A stretch of 64,000 nucleotides of DNA from UBA6168 sp041741095 (GTDB lineage Bacteria > Bacteroidota > Bacteroidia > Chitinophagales > Saprospiraceae). The stretch covers positions 61,033 through 125,032 of the forward strand of contig JBGSKQ010000087.1 in assembly GCA_041741095.1 (NCBI GenBank), in the 5' to 3' direction. Numbering within the stretch: position 1 is the first letter of the stretch; each line of letters opens with the position of its first letter. The position numbers and the translations under genes were made by a program. Shown in pieces: positions 32,889 through 41,286 of this stretch. Under the pieces are notes generated by a model. That model was not told the origin of the DNA. It did not search any database and worked only from the letters and a program-made list of their open reading frames with translations.

Positions 32889-34013
32889 CTATGAACCCTT
32901 CTCCGGAAACAATCTGAGCAATCCTTCTTCACTTGCTTCGCAAACGCCCCGTTCGGTAATCAGGCCCGTCACCAGCCTTGCAGGGGTTACATCAAAAGCA
33001 TAATTCGCCGCCGGGCTTTCCGCTGGTGTCAGCAACACTTCCCTGATTTTCCCATCCTTGCCCATCCCGCTTATCCATTTCACTTCGTCTGCATTTCTCT
33101 CCTCAATGGGTATTTCTTTCAGCCCGTCCCTTATTTTCCAGTCAATCGAAGAAGAAGGAGCGCCAATGTAAAAGGGCACCTGGTTATCCTTGGCAGCGAG
33201 TGCTTTCAGGTAGGTTCCTATTTTATTGGCCACGTCGCCGCTGCGGGTGGTACGGTCGGTGCCAACGATGACCATGTCCACCATGCCATGTTGCATTAAA
33301 TGGCCGCCCGTGTTGTCGGCTATCACCGTATGCGGCACGCCGTGTTCTTTAAGTTCAAAGGCAGTGAGCGAAGCGCCCTGGTTACGAGGGCGGGTCTCGT
33401 CCACCCAAACATGCACGGGGATTCCCTTTTCGTGGGCTGCATAAATGGGTGCCGTGGCAGTGCCAAAGTCAATGCAGGCGAGCCAGCCGGCGTTGCAGTG
33501 GGTGAGGATGTTGACAATTTCTGGTTTACTGTTTCTGATTTTTTCGGCATGTACTTTTTCAATTAAACTCAAACCATGCTGGCCGATGCAGCGGCAGTGT
33601 TCCACGCTCTCTTCGGTAACATCGTGGGCGGTTTGAAGGATGGCAGCAGTTTTAGCCTCTCTCGAATCTGCTTTTTTTAGGTTGAAAAGGCATAGATCCA
33701 CAGCGTATGCGAGGTTCACAGCGGTGGGCCTGGTCGCTTTGAGGCGGGCTGATGCTTCCCTTATTTTTTCATCAAAGTGCTTGTCATACTGCAAGGATTT
33801 AGCGGCGAGGTACATGCCGTAAGCCGCCGCCGAGCCGATGAGCGGTGCCCCCCGCACGTGCATGTCACGGATGGCCGTTTCGGCGTCTTCCAAGGTTTTT
33901 AAATCTTCGATGATAAAATGGTGAGGCAGGTGGCGCTGGTCAATGATTTGAACCGTAGCGGGGTCGTTGGGTTTGAGCCAAATAGTGCGGTAGGGTTGGC
34001 CGTTGATGTTCAT
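32889..34013 (-). CDS. mtnA: S-methyl-5-thioribose-1-phosphate isomerase
   Basis: A 374-residue enzyme of the methionine salvage pathway that turns 5-methylthioribose 1-phosphate into 5-methylthioribulose 1-phosphate. Landmarks are MHVRGAPLIGSAAAYG, the catalytic Cys173 in THCNAGWLA and Asp253 in VGTDRTTRSGDVANKIGTY. Length and motifs match MtnA rather than the eIF2B-like regulators. No other methionine-salvage gene lies in the window. The start is ATG; upstream gene (nucleotidyltransferase) ends four bases before. Confidence 0.95.
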   Translation of the reverse strand: MNINGQPYRTIWLKPNDPATVQIIDQRHLPHHFIIEDLKTLEDAETAIRDMHVRGAPLIGSAAAYGMYLAAKSLQYDKHFDEKIREASARLKATRPTAVNLAYAVDLCLFNLKKADSREAKTAAILQTAHDVTEESVEHCRCIGQHGLSLIEKVHAEKIRNSKPEIVNILTHCNAGWLACIDFGTATAPIYAAHEKGIPVHVWVDETRPRNQGASLTAFELKEHGVPHTVIADNTGGHLMQHGMVDMVIVGTDRTTRSGDVANKIGTYLKALAAKDNQVPFYIGAPSSSIDWKIRDGLKEIPIEERNADEVKWISGMGKDGKIREVLLTPAESPAANYAFDVTPARLVTGLITERGVCEASEEGLLRLFPEKGS

Positions 34014-34017
34014 GGGG

Positions 34018-34488
34018 CTATAAGTTGTTCTTTTTGTCTTTCAACATTTTTGCGTCCCAATAGTCTTTTTCCCTGCCAGCCCTAATTTTCATGTCTATTA
34101 ATGTGTCAAGATCAACGACATACAATGGAACGCCTATGAAGTCAGTGTTAATTTTCTTATCATAAGCCTCATCAAATTTTATAAAAGAAGAATAGGAGGG
34201 GAGCAGTTCTATAGGAAATTTTTCGTCAAGAATTATAGTCAGTTTTCCATCATTCCTATAAGCGTTAATGGCATTGGTAACATCATCAGGTTCATAATTC
34301 ATAGAAAGTAATGCTTGTGCCAAAGACCTTAGATTTTCTGGTGAATTTTCAACCCAAATATCCATATCTCCTGTTGTCCGGTCAACTCCATACAATACCA
34401 CAGCCATTCCCCCGACCACGAGGTATCGGGTATTAGATTGATTCAATGCCTTAAAAAAAGCTAAATAATCATCAGGTAATGTTATCAT
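34018..34488 (-). CDS. Nucleotidyltransferase (DUF6036/AbiEii-like)
   Basis: A 156-residue protein with a minimal nucleotidyltransferase fold: a YLVVGGMAVVLYGVDRTTGDMDIWVE block gives the GG and the D-x-D metal-binding pair (GDMDIWV), and the end RAGREKDYWDAKML is typical for this group. The proteins are related to the AbiEii/MenT-type nucleotidyltransferases. It overlaps by 17 bases the small gene upstream, so the two form a pair. The role is unknown; a toxin-antitoxin-like pair or an RNA/protein modification unit are possible. Confidence 0.8.
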   Translation of the reverse strand: MITLPDDYLAFFKALNQSNTRYLVVGGMAVVLYGVDRTTGDMDIWVENSPENLRSLAQALLSMNYEPDDVTNAINAYRNDGKLTIILDEKFPIELLPSYSSFIKFDEAYDKKINTDFIGVPLYVVDLDTLIDMKIRAGREKDYWDAKMLKDKKNNL

Positions 34489-34678
34489 TTTTTCTTCTTA
34501 AAACAAAAGAACTGGGGTCAATGGGTTTGGGCTTGGTACCTAAAGCGAAGCGAACAGCGAGTAAGCCAAAGAACCTTTCCCAGCGCTGACTGGGGGTAAG
34601 TGACTGGAAAAGCTCGTCACCGTATTTTTCCATCTCCTTAAATGAGGAGAAAGATTTCCAATGGAGTCTTTTTTTCAT
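34472..34678 (-). CDS. Small partner protein of the nucleotidyltransferase
   Basis: A 68-residue protein starting MKKRLHWKSFSSFKEMEKYG. A longer frame starting at 34801 would overlap the GNAT gene, so ATG at 34678 is preferred. It contains the LTPSQRWERFFGLLAVRFALG stretch and a basic tail, with no known domain. Short proteins with a QSLTPSQRW-like block often precede this type of nucleotidyltransferase in Bacteroidota. It overlaps that gene by 17 bases, so translation is coupled. Its function is unknown. Confidence 0.68.
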   Translation of the reverse strand: MKKRLHWKSFSSFKEMEKYGDELFQSLTPSQRWERFFGLLAVRFALGTKPKPIDPSSFVLRRKNDNIT

Positions 34679-34712
34679 GAATCTATTTTCCACAAATTTA
34701 GCGATTATAGAT

Positions 34713-35159
34713 TTAATCTTTTGCTTGCTTCCGCCTTTCCATGTGCCCTGGGCTGCCAGGAATTGCTCTAAAACCAAACTTTTCATACAGCCCCTGCGCA
34801 TCTTCCGTAATGAGCATCCAACTGTCCAAATCCTGCAAATCAGGGTGGGAAAGAATGGTCTCGATCAACCATTGCGAAAGGCCCTGCCCACGGTATTCCT
34901 CCACGATGAAAATATCGGTCAGATAAGCGTAGCTGGCATAGTCCGTTTCCACGCTGGCGAACCCCACTTGCAGTTCGCCCCGGTACACCCCAAAGCAGAG
35001 CGAGCCGTCCATCGTGTCTCCTACCTCGTTCACCGTGGTGCCTTCTGCCCAATAGGAATCTTCTGACAGGAACCTGTGTATCAAGCTCTTATCAAGTTTC
35101 GACGGGTCGGTGGAAATGGTGAAACCGCCTTTTTCGCTTGTCATAATATCTCTTGTCAA
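34713..35159 (-). CDS. GNAT family N-acetyltransferase (tandem copy 2)
   Basis: A 148-residue GNAT protein. The acetyl-CoA binding motif A is VEEYRGQGLSQWLIE (R-G-Q-G-L), preceded by the AYLTDIFI strand; the end LYEKFGFRAI is the usual motif B. Residues align with the gene just upstream at 35156-35611, so the two are tandem copies with over a third of positions alike by eye. The start could be ATG at 35159 or the internal ATG at 35144. The substrate is unknown. It overlaps its sister by four bases, showing coupling. Confidence 0.87.
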   Translation of the reverse strand: MTRDIMTSEKGGFTISTDPSKLDKSLIHRFLSEDSYWAEGTTVNEVGDTMDGSLCFGVYRGELQVGFASVETDYASYAYLTDIFIVEEYRGQGLSQWLIETILSHPDLQDLDSWMLITEDAQGLYEKFGFRAIPGSPGHMERRKQAKD

Positions 35160-35611
35160 CTGACTTTATTTTGATACACATCTGGAAAATGGCGCTCCAT
35201 GAACCTGGCGGGGTTGGCCAAGGGCATGAAGCCGAATTTTTCGTACAACCTATGGGCGTCCAGTGTACCCAGCATCCATCGCCGCAGGCCCTGCAAGTCT
35301 GGATGGCTGACAATGACTTCCATCAGCCATTTTGACAGCCCCTGCCCACGGTGTTTTTCCAAAATAAACACGTCGGCCAGATAGGCAAAAGTAGCACAAT
35401 CAGACACTATCCTGGCAAAGCCTACTTGGCCTTGGCTATCGAAAATGCCGAAGCATAAGGAATTCCGAATGGATTTTTCAACGATGGCCAAGGGGATGCC
35501 GGGCGACCAATAGGATTCCTTTGATAAATATTGGTGGATAAGCATGGCGTCCATCTTTTCCCTATCGGTAGAAATATAATATCCCGGATGTTTTTTGTCA
35601 AAATATTCCAT
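35156..35611 (-). CDS. GNAT family N-acetyltransferase (tandem copy 1)
   Basis: A 151-residue GNAT protein with motif A in LEKHRGQGLSKWLMEV, the preceding FAYLADVFI strand and the LYEKFGFMPL end. Shared landmarks with the next gene are ISTDREKMD versus ISTDPSKLD, SYWSPG versus SYWAEG and SLCFGIF versus SLCFGVY, so the pair arose by duplication. The group resembles GNATs that act on small molecules or free amino acids, but no substrate can be named. Upstream lies a complex nested palindromic element. Confidence 0.87.
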   Translation of the reverse strand: MEYFDKKHPGYYISTDREKMDAMLIHQYLSKESYWSPGIPLAIVEKSIRNSLCFGIFDSQGQVGFARIVSDCATFAYLADVFILEKHRGQGLSKWLMEVIVSHPDLQGLRRWMLGTLDAHRLYEKFGFMPLANPARFMERHFPDVYQNKVS

Positions 35612-35646
35612 AGTGCTGTTTTGAAATAAATATAGCTCACGCTGCT

Positions 35647-35781
35647 AAGTTTTGGGCATGGGGGTTTGGGGGCAAAGCCCCCAAAAGCGCCTCTCCCCGC
35701 TGCGGAGCCGGAGGCTCCGCAGCGGGGAGGAAAGGGTTCGCTGGGGCGGCTGCACCGCCCCAGGCCCGATGCTCAAAACTT
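35647..35781. repeat. Nested palindromic element with four stems
   Basis: The outer arms 35647-35659 and 35769-35781 are inverted copies (one mismatch in 13). Inside are three strong hairpins: 35665-35685 (TTTGGGGGC with GCCCCCAAA), 35693-35729 (CTCCCCGCTGCGGAGCC with its exact inverse, 3-base loop) and 35741-35763 (CTGGGGCGG with CCGCCCCAG). The layout is a cloverleaf-like fold about 135 bases long. It is non-coding and unlike its surroundings in base content. It may be a mobile palindromic element or a structured RNA gene. Confidence 0.8.
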
Positions 35782-35797
35782 GGCGACGCACTGTATA

Positions 35798-36499
35798 TTA
35801 GCTGCCCAATTCAACATATTCCACATAAATTCCCAACAATATATGCCAAAGCAAATAATGGCCAAGCCGTACCATCATGGACGACATAAAGCCAGCTTTT
35901 TTGAAATAATAGGCTTGCAATAAGTTAAAAATAAAGCCAGATAAAATGGCATACACGATATACCATGTAGCACCCGTCGGCCACTGTTCAAGCGGTTCTC
36001 GTATTGCTGTCAATATGGCAATAGGCCAAAACACCCATGAGAAATGTTTTCCTTTTAATATCCATTTCCAAATAACAATTAGTAATAGTGTCAATGGTAT
36101 GAGCCGATAAAAAACCTCAATTTCAAATGCTCCGGAAATAAATAAAAATATGGAATATGGAAACGGTTGTAGAGAGGGTGGCAGCGATTCATAAGGCTCA
36201 GGGTGCATGATTATTTTTATCACCAACACATCCAATGCGCCGAAAAATAAGCCAATAAGGGCAGGTATTAAAAGCCGATGTTTATTTGAAATACCGAATT
36301 GCCACACTTCGGGCAGCCCTGCTTCTTTTTGCAATAATATAAATGGTATCCCGATGAGCATGATCAGGATATTGATCCAATTCCATACCCTAATATTTTC
36401 ATTATATTGGGACAACCATTGGCCATAAAATACAGTGGCGATAGCTATGGCCAAAAGCACCAAATAGGTGTAAAGCGATTGGCGCCTTTCTGCATTCAT
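35798..36499 (-). CDS. CPBP-like membrane protein
   Basis: A 233-residue membrane protein with about seven hydrophobic segments. The FEIEVFYRLIPLTLLL stretch near residue 128 resembles the glutamate/arginine motif of CPBP (Abi-type) intramembrane metalloproteases, and VRLGHYLLWHILLG near the end resembles the last CPBP motif with its histidine. The usual Glu-Glu pair is not intact, so catalysis is uncertain. The role is unknown; some CPBP relatives process prenylated proteins or mature peptides. It stands between the palindromic element and the symporter gene. Confidence 0.62.
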   Translation of the reverse strand: MNAERRQSLYTYLVLLAIAIATVFYGQWLSQYNENIRVWNWINILIMLIGIPFILLQKEAGLPEVWQFGISNKHRLLIPALIGLFFGALDVLVIKIIMHPEPYESLPPSLQPFPYSIFLFISGAFEIEVFYRLIPLTLLLIVIWKWILKGKHFSWVFWPIAILTAIREPLEQWPTGATWYIVYAILSGFIFNLLQAYYFKKAGFMSSMMVRLGHYLLWHILLGIYVEYVELGS

Positions 36500-36538
36500 G
36501 ATTAGAATTTTAAGGCAGAATTATTGGCAATTCTTCAT

Positions 36539-38317
36539 TTAACTATTCCCCTTTACTTGGCTCCATGATTTCACCAAAACGAAACCAGCCACTGCCGTGA
36601 TGACCAAGCCAGCCAGCGCCTTGCCCATTTCACCATACACCAAAAAGCCGATGCCAAAAAGCGACCCGTACACCAGAAAGCAGCCGGCTACCATGCACAC
36701 CAGTTCGAGCGGCAGTTTGCCCGCCACGACTTCCGTAGGCTTTAGTTCGCCGTTGGCAATGGCCGGGCGGATGACAGCCTGCCAGCCGGAGGCGTGGGGT
36801 TTGATGAGTTTGTAAAAACTAAGCAATTTGTCGTGGGCGGCAGGCTGGGTCAAAAAGGTCACGATCAACCAGCCAACGGTAGTGATGGCCACGCCGGAAA
36901 TCAGTTTTATATGCGATGGCAAATCGGGCATACCGAATTCAAAAAAAACTGCGATTACAAAAGAAATAATCATCGCTGAAATCTCGCTCCATGCGTTGAT
37001 GCGCCACCAAAACCAGCGGAGGATAAAAATCAGCCCCGTGCCGGCACCTATTTGCAGCAGGATGTTGAAGGCTTGCAGCGCATTGGTCAAAACCAAGGCA
37101 ATTAAAGCCGAAAATATCATCAAAATAACCGTTGAAATCCGGCCAACATTGACGAGTTCTTTGTCGCCCGCTTCCGGCTTGATGAACCTTTTATAAAAAT
37201 CATTGACCACATAGCTCGAACCCCAGTTGAGGTGAGTGGCAATGGTGGACATGTAGGCTGCTATGAGCGCCGCCACGATGAGGCCGAGCAGGCCCGATGG
37301 CAGGAAGGTCATCATGGCCGGATAGGCCAGGTCGTCGTTGATAACGCTTTCCGGCAAATGTGGAAAGGCGGTTTTTAAAGAAGCCAGATCGGGGAAAACG
37401 ATGAGCGAGGCCAGCGCTACCAGTATCCAGGGCCAGGGCCGCAGGGCATAGTGGACAAAATTGAAAAACAGCGTGGCTGTAATGGCATGTGTCTCGTTTT
37501 TGGCCGACAACATGCGTTGCGCAATGTAGCCGCCACCGCCCGGCTCGGCTCCTGGGTACCACACGCTCCACCATTGGATGGCCAAGGGGAGTATGAGGAA
37601 GGGCAGCAGGGCGTTCATATCATTGAAATCAGGCAGCACGCTCAACTTTGGGACGACGTTCGGGTGGGAAAGCAAGGCCGACAAGCCGCCTACTTGCGGC
37701 AAATTGACCACAACCACTGCCGCTCCCACCACGCCGATCATGGCGACGATAAACTGAAAAAAGTCCGTCCAAATCACGCCTGTCAAGCCGCCCAAAGAGG
37801 TATAAATCACTGTAACGATGGAGGCAATGAGGATAGTTTCCATTGGTTTCAAACCCAGCAGCACACCCCCAATTTTAATGGCCGCCAACGACACGGTGGC
37901 CATGATCATTACATTGAAAAACACGCCAAGGTACAGCGCCCGGAAGCCTCGCAGGAAGGCGGCAGGTTTGCCGCTGTAGCGCAATTCGTAAAATTCGAGG
38001 TCGGTGAGTACGCCGGAACGCCGCCAGAGTTTAGCATAAACGAAAACGGTCAACATGCCCGTGAGCAGGAAAGCCCACCACTGCCAGTTGCCGGAGACGC
38101 CATTTTTCCGCACAATATCGGTGACGAGGTTGGGCGTATCCGCACTGAAAGTAGTGGCCACCATTGAAAAACCCAACAGCCACCAGGGCATGGAACGGCC
38201 GGAAAGGAAGTATTCGGAGGCGCTCTCGCCCGCCCGCTTGGCCACCACCAGACCGATGACCAGCGAAAGGAGGAAAAATGCGGCGACGATTGACCAGTCT
38301 AAAGTTGATAGTTGCAT
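36539..38317 (-). CDS. Sodium:solute symporter family protein
   Basis: A 592-residue membrane protein with about thirteen helices of the SSS (LeuT-like) family. Landmarks include YFLSGRSMPWWLLGFSMVATTFSADTPN near residue 40, in which the unwound helix 1 and sodium site lie, and the SLGGLTGVIWTDFFQF block of SSS proteins. SSS members take up sugars, amino acids, vitamins or anions with sodium; the substrate cannot be told from sequence. It has no neighbour of matching metabolism except the NagB gene across the ORF6N gene, so an amino sugar is only one option. Confidence 0.92.
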   Translation of the reverse strand: MQLSTLDWSIVAAFFLLSLVIGLVVAKRAGESASEYFLSGRSMPWWLLGFSMVATTFSADTPNLVTDIVRKNGVSGNWQWWAFLLTGMLTVFVYAKLWRRSGVLTDLEFYELRYSGKPAAFLRGFRALYLGVFFNVMIMATVSLAAIKIGGVLLGLKPMETILIASIVTVIYTSLGGLTGVIWTDFFQFIVAMIGVVGAAVVVVNLPQVGGLSALLSHPNVVPKLSVLPDFNDMNALLPFLILPLAIQWWSVWYPGAEPGGGGYIAQRMLSAKNETHAITATLFFNFVHYALRPWPWILVALASLIVFPDLASLKTAFPHLPESVINDDLAYPAMMTFLPSGLLGLIVAALIAAYMSTIATHLNWGSSYVVNDFYKRFIKPEAGDKELVNVGRISTVILMIFSALIALVLTNALQAFNILLQIGAGTGLIFILRWFWWRINAWSEISAMIISFVIAVFFEFGMPDLPSHIKLISGVAITTVGWLIVTFLTQPAAHDKLLSFYKLIKPHASGWQAVIRPAIANGELKPTEVVAGKLPLELVCMVAGCFLVYGSLFGIGFLVYGEMGKALAGLVITAVAGFVLVKSWSQVKGNS

Positions 38318-38377
38318 GTTTCGTTTGTTTTGATGCTTGTTTTGGATTGGTGGGGTGAATGTAGCGAATTATATTTC

Positions 38378-38941
38378 TTATTTTTTCTTAAAACCAATCG
38401 GCTCACGAGGCTCGTTTTCTTGCCGAATCAATTGCCGCAGCACCTCGAAAACCTGGTGGAACTTGCCATCGTGCCGCTCTTCCAGGTCGTTTATTTTTTC
38501 CTCCAGGTCGTCCACCCGCTTGGAGAGTTCCTTTTGCCCGGCCAGGAATTCCCGCAGTTTTACAAAAGCCCGCACAACAAAGATGCTGGCTTCCACGGCC
38601 TGTGGACTGTTCAAAACGCTGGCAAGCATGACGGCACCGTGTTCGGTGAAGGCGTAGGGTAAGTACCTCCTGCCACCTCTACTTTTGTTTGAGGTCACAA
38701 ATTGTGACCTCAAAGATTTTGAAGTCACAATTTGTGACCTCAAGTCGTCAAATTCTTTTTCTGTCAATTGAAACATAAAATCCCTGGGGAATCTGGAAGC
38801 ATTTCTTTTGACGGCTTGATTCAAGACTTTTGTCTCCACCCCATAAATCATCGCCAAATCCGCATCAAACATCACTTTTTGACCCCTGATGGTAAAAATG
38901 GCGGAAGAAAGGTCGTCGTTTTGAAGTGCGAGTTCTCTCAT
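38378..38941 (-). CDS. ORF6N domain-containing DNA-binding protein
   Basis: A 187-residue protein with an N-terminal ORF6N domain: TIRGQKVMFDADLAMIYGVETKVLNQAVKRN followed by RFPRDFMFQLTEKEF and the YLPYAFTEHGAVMLASVL block. The C-terminal half is a coiled coil (SKRVDDLEEKINDLEER). ORF6N proteins occur in phages and bacterial chromosomes and bind DNA; the function is generally unknown. Within the gene the codons for the two RSQ(I/F)VTS copies form near-perfect palindromes of AGGTCACAATTTGTGACCT type (38691-38711, 38721-38743), and a like palindrome lies upstream at 39007-39041. Confidence 0.88.
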   Translation of the reverse strand: MRELALQNDDLSSAIFTIRGQKVMFDADLAMIYGVETKVLNQAVKRNASRFPRDFMFQLTEKEFDDLRSQIVTSKSLRSQFVTSNKSRGGRRYLPYAFTEHGAVMLASVLNSPQAVEASIFVVRAFVKLREFLAGQKELSKRVDDLEEKINDLEERHDGKFHQVFEVLRQLIRQENEPREPIGFKKK

Positions 38942-39006
38942 TGTTGATTGGTTTTTTCAAAGGGCAAAGTAGCCTTTTGTATTGATAGTGAGAAAGTTAG
39001 CGGCTG

Positions 39007-39041
39007 AATTTCTAAGGTCACAATTTGCGACCTTAGAAATT
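39007..39041. promoter_or_regulatory. Palindrome AATTTCTAAGGTC/GACCTTAGAAATT upstream of ORF6N gene
   Basis: Exact 13-nt arms with a 9-base centre lie 66 bases upstream of the ORF6N start. The centre CACAATTTGCG repeats the palindromes within the gene. It could be an operator for the ORF6N protein or a repeat derived from it. Confidence 0.5.
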
Positions 39042-39142
39042 TTTCCGACGCCATTTGCAAGTCCATTCTCCCTTTCCGTAAACCTGCCGATTGCGGACAG
39101 GCGTCCCAAAATGAATTCGGAATTCTCGCTATGCTCGAAACA

Positions 39143-39182
39143 GTGGACTGTGGACTGATCCCGATAGCTATCGGGAGTGAAC
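39143..39182 (-). repeat. CAGTCCAC array with CCCGATAGCTATCGGG palindrome (copy 2)
   Basis: The reverse complement of these 40 bases is identical to 23258-23297. The palindrome lies at 39160-39175. It is in the gap downstream of the NagB gene and upstream of the ORF6N gene. Confidence 0.88.
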
Positions 39183-39202
39183 TGCGGACTAAAGACTAAC
39201 CC

Positions 39203-41152
39203 TCAAGGCTGCCACTCAAACTTCCACCTGGCAAATGCCTCCATCGCCTCGTATTCGGCCAGGCCCAATTTGCGGTAAATTTCTGCAGTCGCCTTGTTTC
39301 GTTCCTTGGCCCGCTGCCAAAACTCCCGCTCGTCCTCGCCAGGGAAGGGGGCTTGGTCCTTTTGTGATTGGTGCATAAAGATGGCCTTTTGCTTCTTCAA
39401 CACCTGATCTGGACTCATCGGCACGGCCATGTCTATTTCGTGGATGGGGAATTCGTGCCAGGCACCCCGGTACAGCCATAACCAACAGTCTTTCATCCAC
39501 TTGTGCTCCTTCAAGCGCTCAAAAGCGGCGAAAATGGCGTTGAGGCAAACACGGTGCGTATCGTGTGGGTCGGCCAGGTCGCCGGCAGCAAAGACTTGGT
39601 GCGGTTCAATTTGTTCTATCAATTTGGTGACAATTTCAATGTCCGCCTCGCCCAATTCACCTTTCCTTACTCGACCAGTTTCATAAAAAGGCATATCCAG
39701 AAAATGAATCTGGGCATCTTTCAAACCGCTGAAACGTGCCCCTGCCCTTGCCTCGCCCCGCCGGATGAAGCCCTTGATGGCCCGCACTTCCGGGATGTCC
39801 GCTTCGTCCTGGTTTTTCTTTTCCAAAAACTGGATGATCTTTTTGTAATTCTTCGCTACATCCGCCGACATCAGGCCTTGGTCTTCGCCAAATTCTTGCA
39901 AGAACTCCGCAAAGCGGCGGGCATCGTGGTCGTGTACGGCGATGTTGCCGCTTGTCTGGTAGGCCACATGCACTTCGTGGCCTTGGTCCACCAGCCGCAT
40001 GAAAGTACCGCCCATTGAGATCACATCGTCGTCGGGATGGGGCGAGAAGATGATGCAGCGTTTCTTGGCGGGTTTGGCCCGTTCCGGCCTGGTAGTATCA
40101 TCGGCGAGGGCTTTGCCGCCTGGCCAACCGGTGATGGTATGTTGCAAACGGTTGAAAATCTTGATGTTAAGGTCGTAAGCGCCATTTTCCAACAGCATGA
40201 GTTCGCTCAGGCCGTTTTCGTTGTAATCCTCGTTGGTCAGTTTCAAAATGGGCTTACCAGTGCGCTGCGATACCCAAACGACGGCCTGGCAGGCGAGGTC
40301 ATCCGACCAGTTGCACATGCCGCAGAGCCAGGGTGCAGTGGAGCGGGTCAATTTTTCAGAAGCGGCCCGGTCGAGCACCACCCGCACGTTTTTGTGTTTT
40401 TGCAAAAAAGAAGACGGAATGGAGGGGGTAATAGCTTCTTCAATGGCTGCCTGTAGGATAGGTGCCTTGTGCTGCCCCCATGCCAAAAGGTAAATAGTGC
40501 GGGCCTTCATGATACTGGCGATGCCCATCGTGATGGCACGGGTCGGTACGTTTTCCTCAAATACAAAATCCTTAATGGCGTCACGGCGGGTCAGGTTGTC
40601 AAGGCGCACCATGCGGGTAGTGGAAGTCTCCCAGGACCCCGGTTCGTTGAAGCCGATGTGGCCCGTACGCCCGATGCCAAGTAATTGAATATCAATGCCT
40701 CCGTTGAGGTCAATCTGCTTTTCGTACCACTCGCAGTAGCTCTGCACCTTCTCCATCGGGATGTCGCCATTGGGGACGTGGATGTTCTCCTTCGGCACGT
40801 TCACGTGGTCGAAAAGGTGCTCGTGCATGAAGTGCCAGTAGCTCTGGGAGGCTTCAGGCTTCATGGGGTAATATTCGTCGAGGTTGAATGTAACGACGTT
40901 GTGTAGGCTGAGTTCTTCTTCCCGGTGCAGGCGCACCAGTTCCCGGTAAACCTTGATGGGCGATGAACCCGTCGCCAGGCCCAGTACTATTTTCTCCCCG
41001 TCCTGTTGCTTTTGCCGGATGGCGAGGGCAATGCTGCGGGCCACATGGATGGAAGCTTCGTTCGAGTCGTCCCAGATTTTGACGGGCAGTTTTTCAAAGG
41101 TTTTAAACTGAAACTTGATGGCAGTTGCGTCGGCAGGAATTGTATTCAACAT
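39203..41152 (-). CDS. nagB: Glucosamine-6-phosphate deaminase fused to PIG-L deacetylase-like domain
   Basis: A 649-residue two-domain protein. Residues 20-290 are a NagB domain with LATGSSPIKVYRELV, FNLDEYYPM (catalytic Asp) and LLGIGRTGHIGFNEPG, which turns glucosamine 6-phosphate into fructose 6-phosphate and ammonia. The C-terminal part from residue 370 is a PIG-L/LmbE-like domain with the zinc motif SPHPDDDVISMGG and later PHDTHRVC. PIG-L enzymes remove acetyl groups from N-acetylglucosamine-type substrates, so the fusion could link deacetylation and deamination. This two-domain form is common in Bacteroidota. Usual NagB proteins are about 260 residues. Confidence 0.93.
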   Translation of the reverse strand: MLNTIPADATAIKFQFKTFEKLPVKIWDDSNEASIHVARSIALAIRQKQQDGEKIVLGLATGSSPIKVYRELVRLHREEELSLHNVVTFNLDEYYPMKPEASQSYWHFMHEHLFDHVNVPKENIHVPNGDIPMEKVQSYCEWYEKQIDLNGGIDIQLLGIGRTGHIGFNEPGSWETSTTRMVRLDNLTRRDAIKDFVFEENVPTRAITMGIASIMKARTIYLLAWGQHKAPILQAAIEEAITPSIPSSFLQKHKNVRVVLDRAASEKLTRSTAPWLCGMCNWSDDLACQAVVWVSQRTGKPILKLTNEDYNENGLSELMLLENGAYDLNIKIFNRLQHTITGWPGGKALADDTTRPERAKPAKKRCIIFSPHPDDDVISMGGTFMRLVDQGHEVHVAYQTSGNIAVHDHDARRFAEFLQEFGEDQGLMSADVAKNYKKIIQFLEKKNQDEADIPEVRAIKGFIRRGEARAGARFSGLKDAQIHFLDMPFYETGRVRKGELGEADIEIVTKLIEQIEPHQVFAAGDLADPHDTHRVCLNAIFAAFERLKEHKWMKDCWLWLYRGAWHEFPIHEIDMAVPMSPDQVLKKQKAIFMHQSQKDQAPFPGEDEREFWQRAKERNKATAEIYRKLGLAEYEAMEAFARWKFEWQP

Positions 41153-41286
41153 GAAGGTTGTTTTTTATATGCAAGTAAAAAAGAAAGCCATGTTAGCTTT
41201 CATTTCACACTCAAAAATGGAAAAATTTGTTGCCTGCCAAAAAATAACTGAAAAGAATTTGAAGAAAGAAAAAAATGGAAGGTGTT

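Noticed and set aside
34679..34801. Longer start of the nucleotidyltransferase partner
   Set aside because: It would lie in the GNAT gene region; the ATG at 34678 gives a compact protein without such an overlap.
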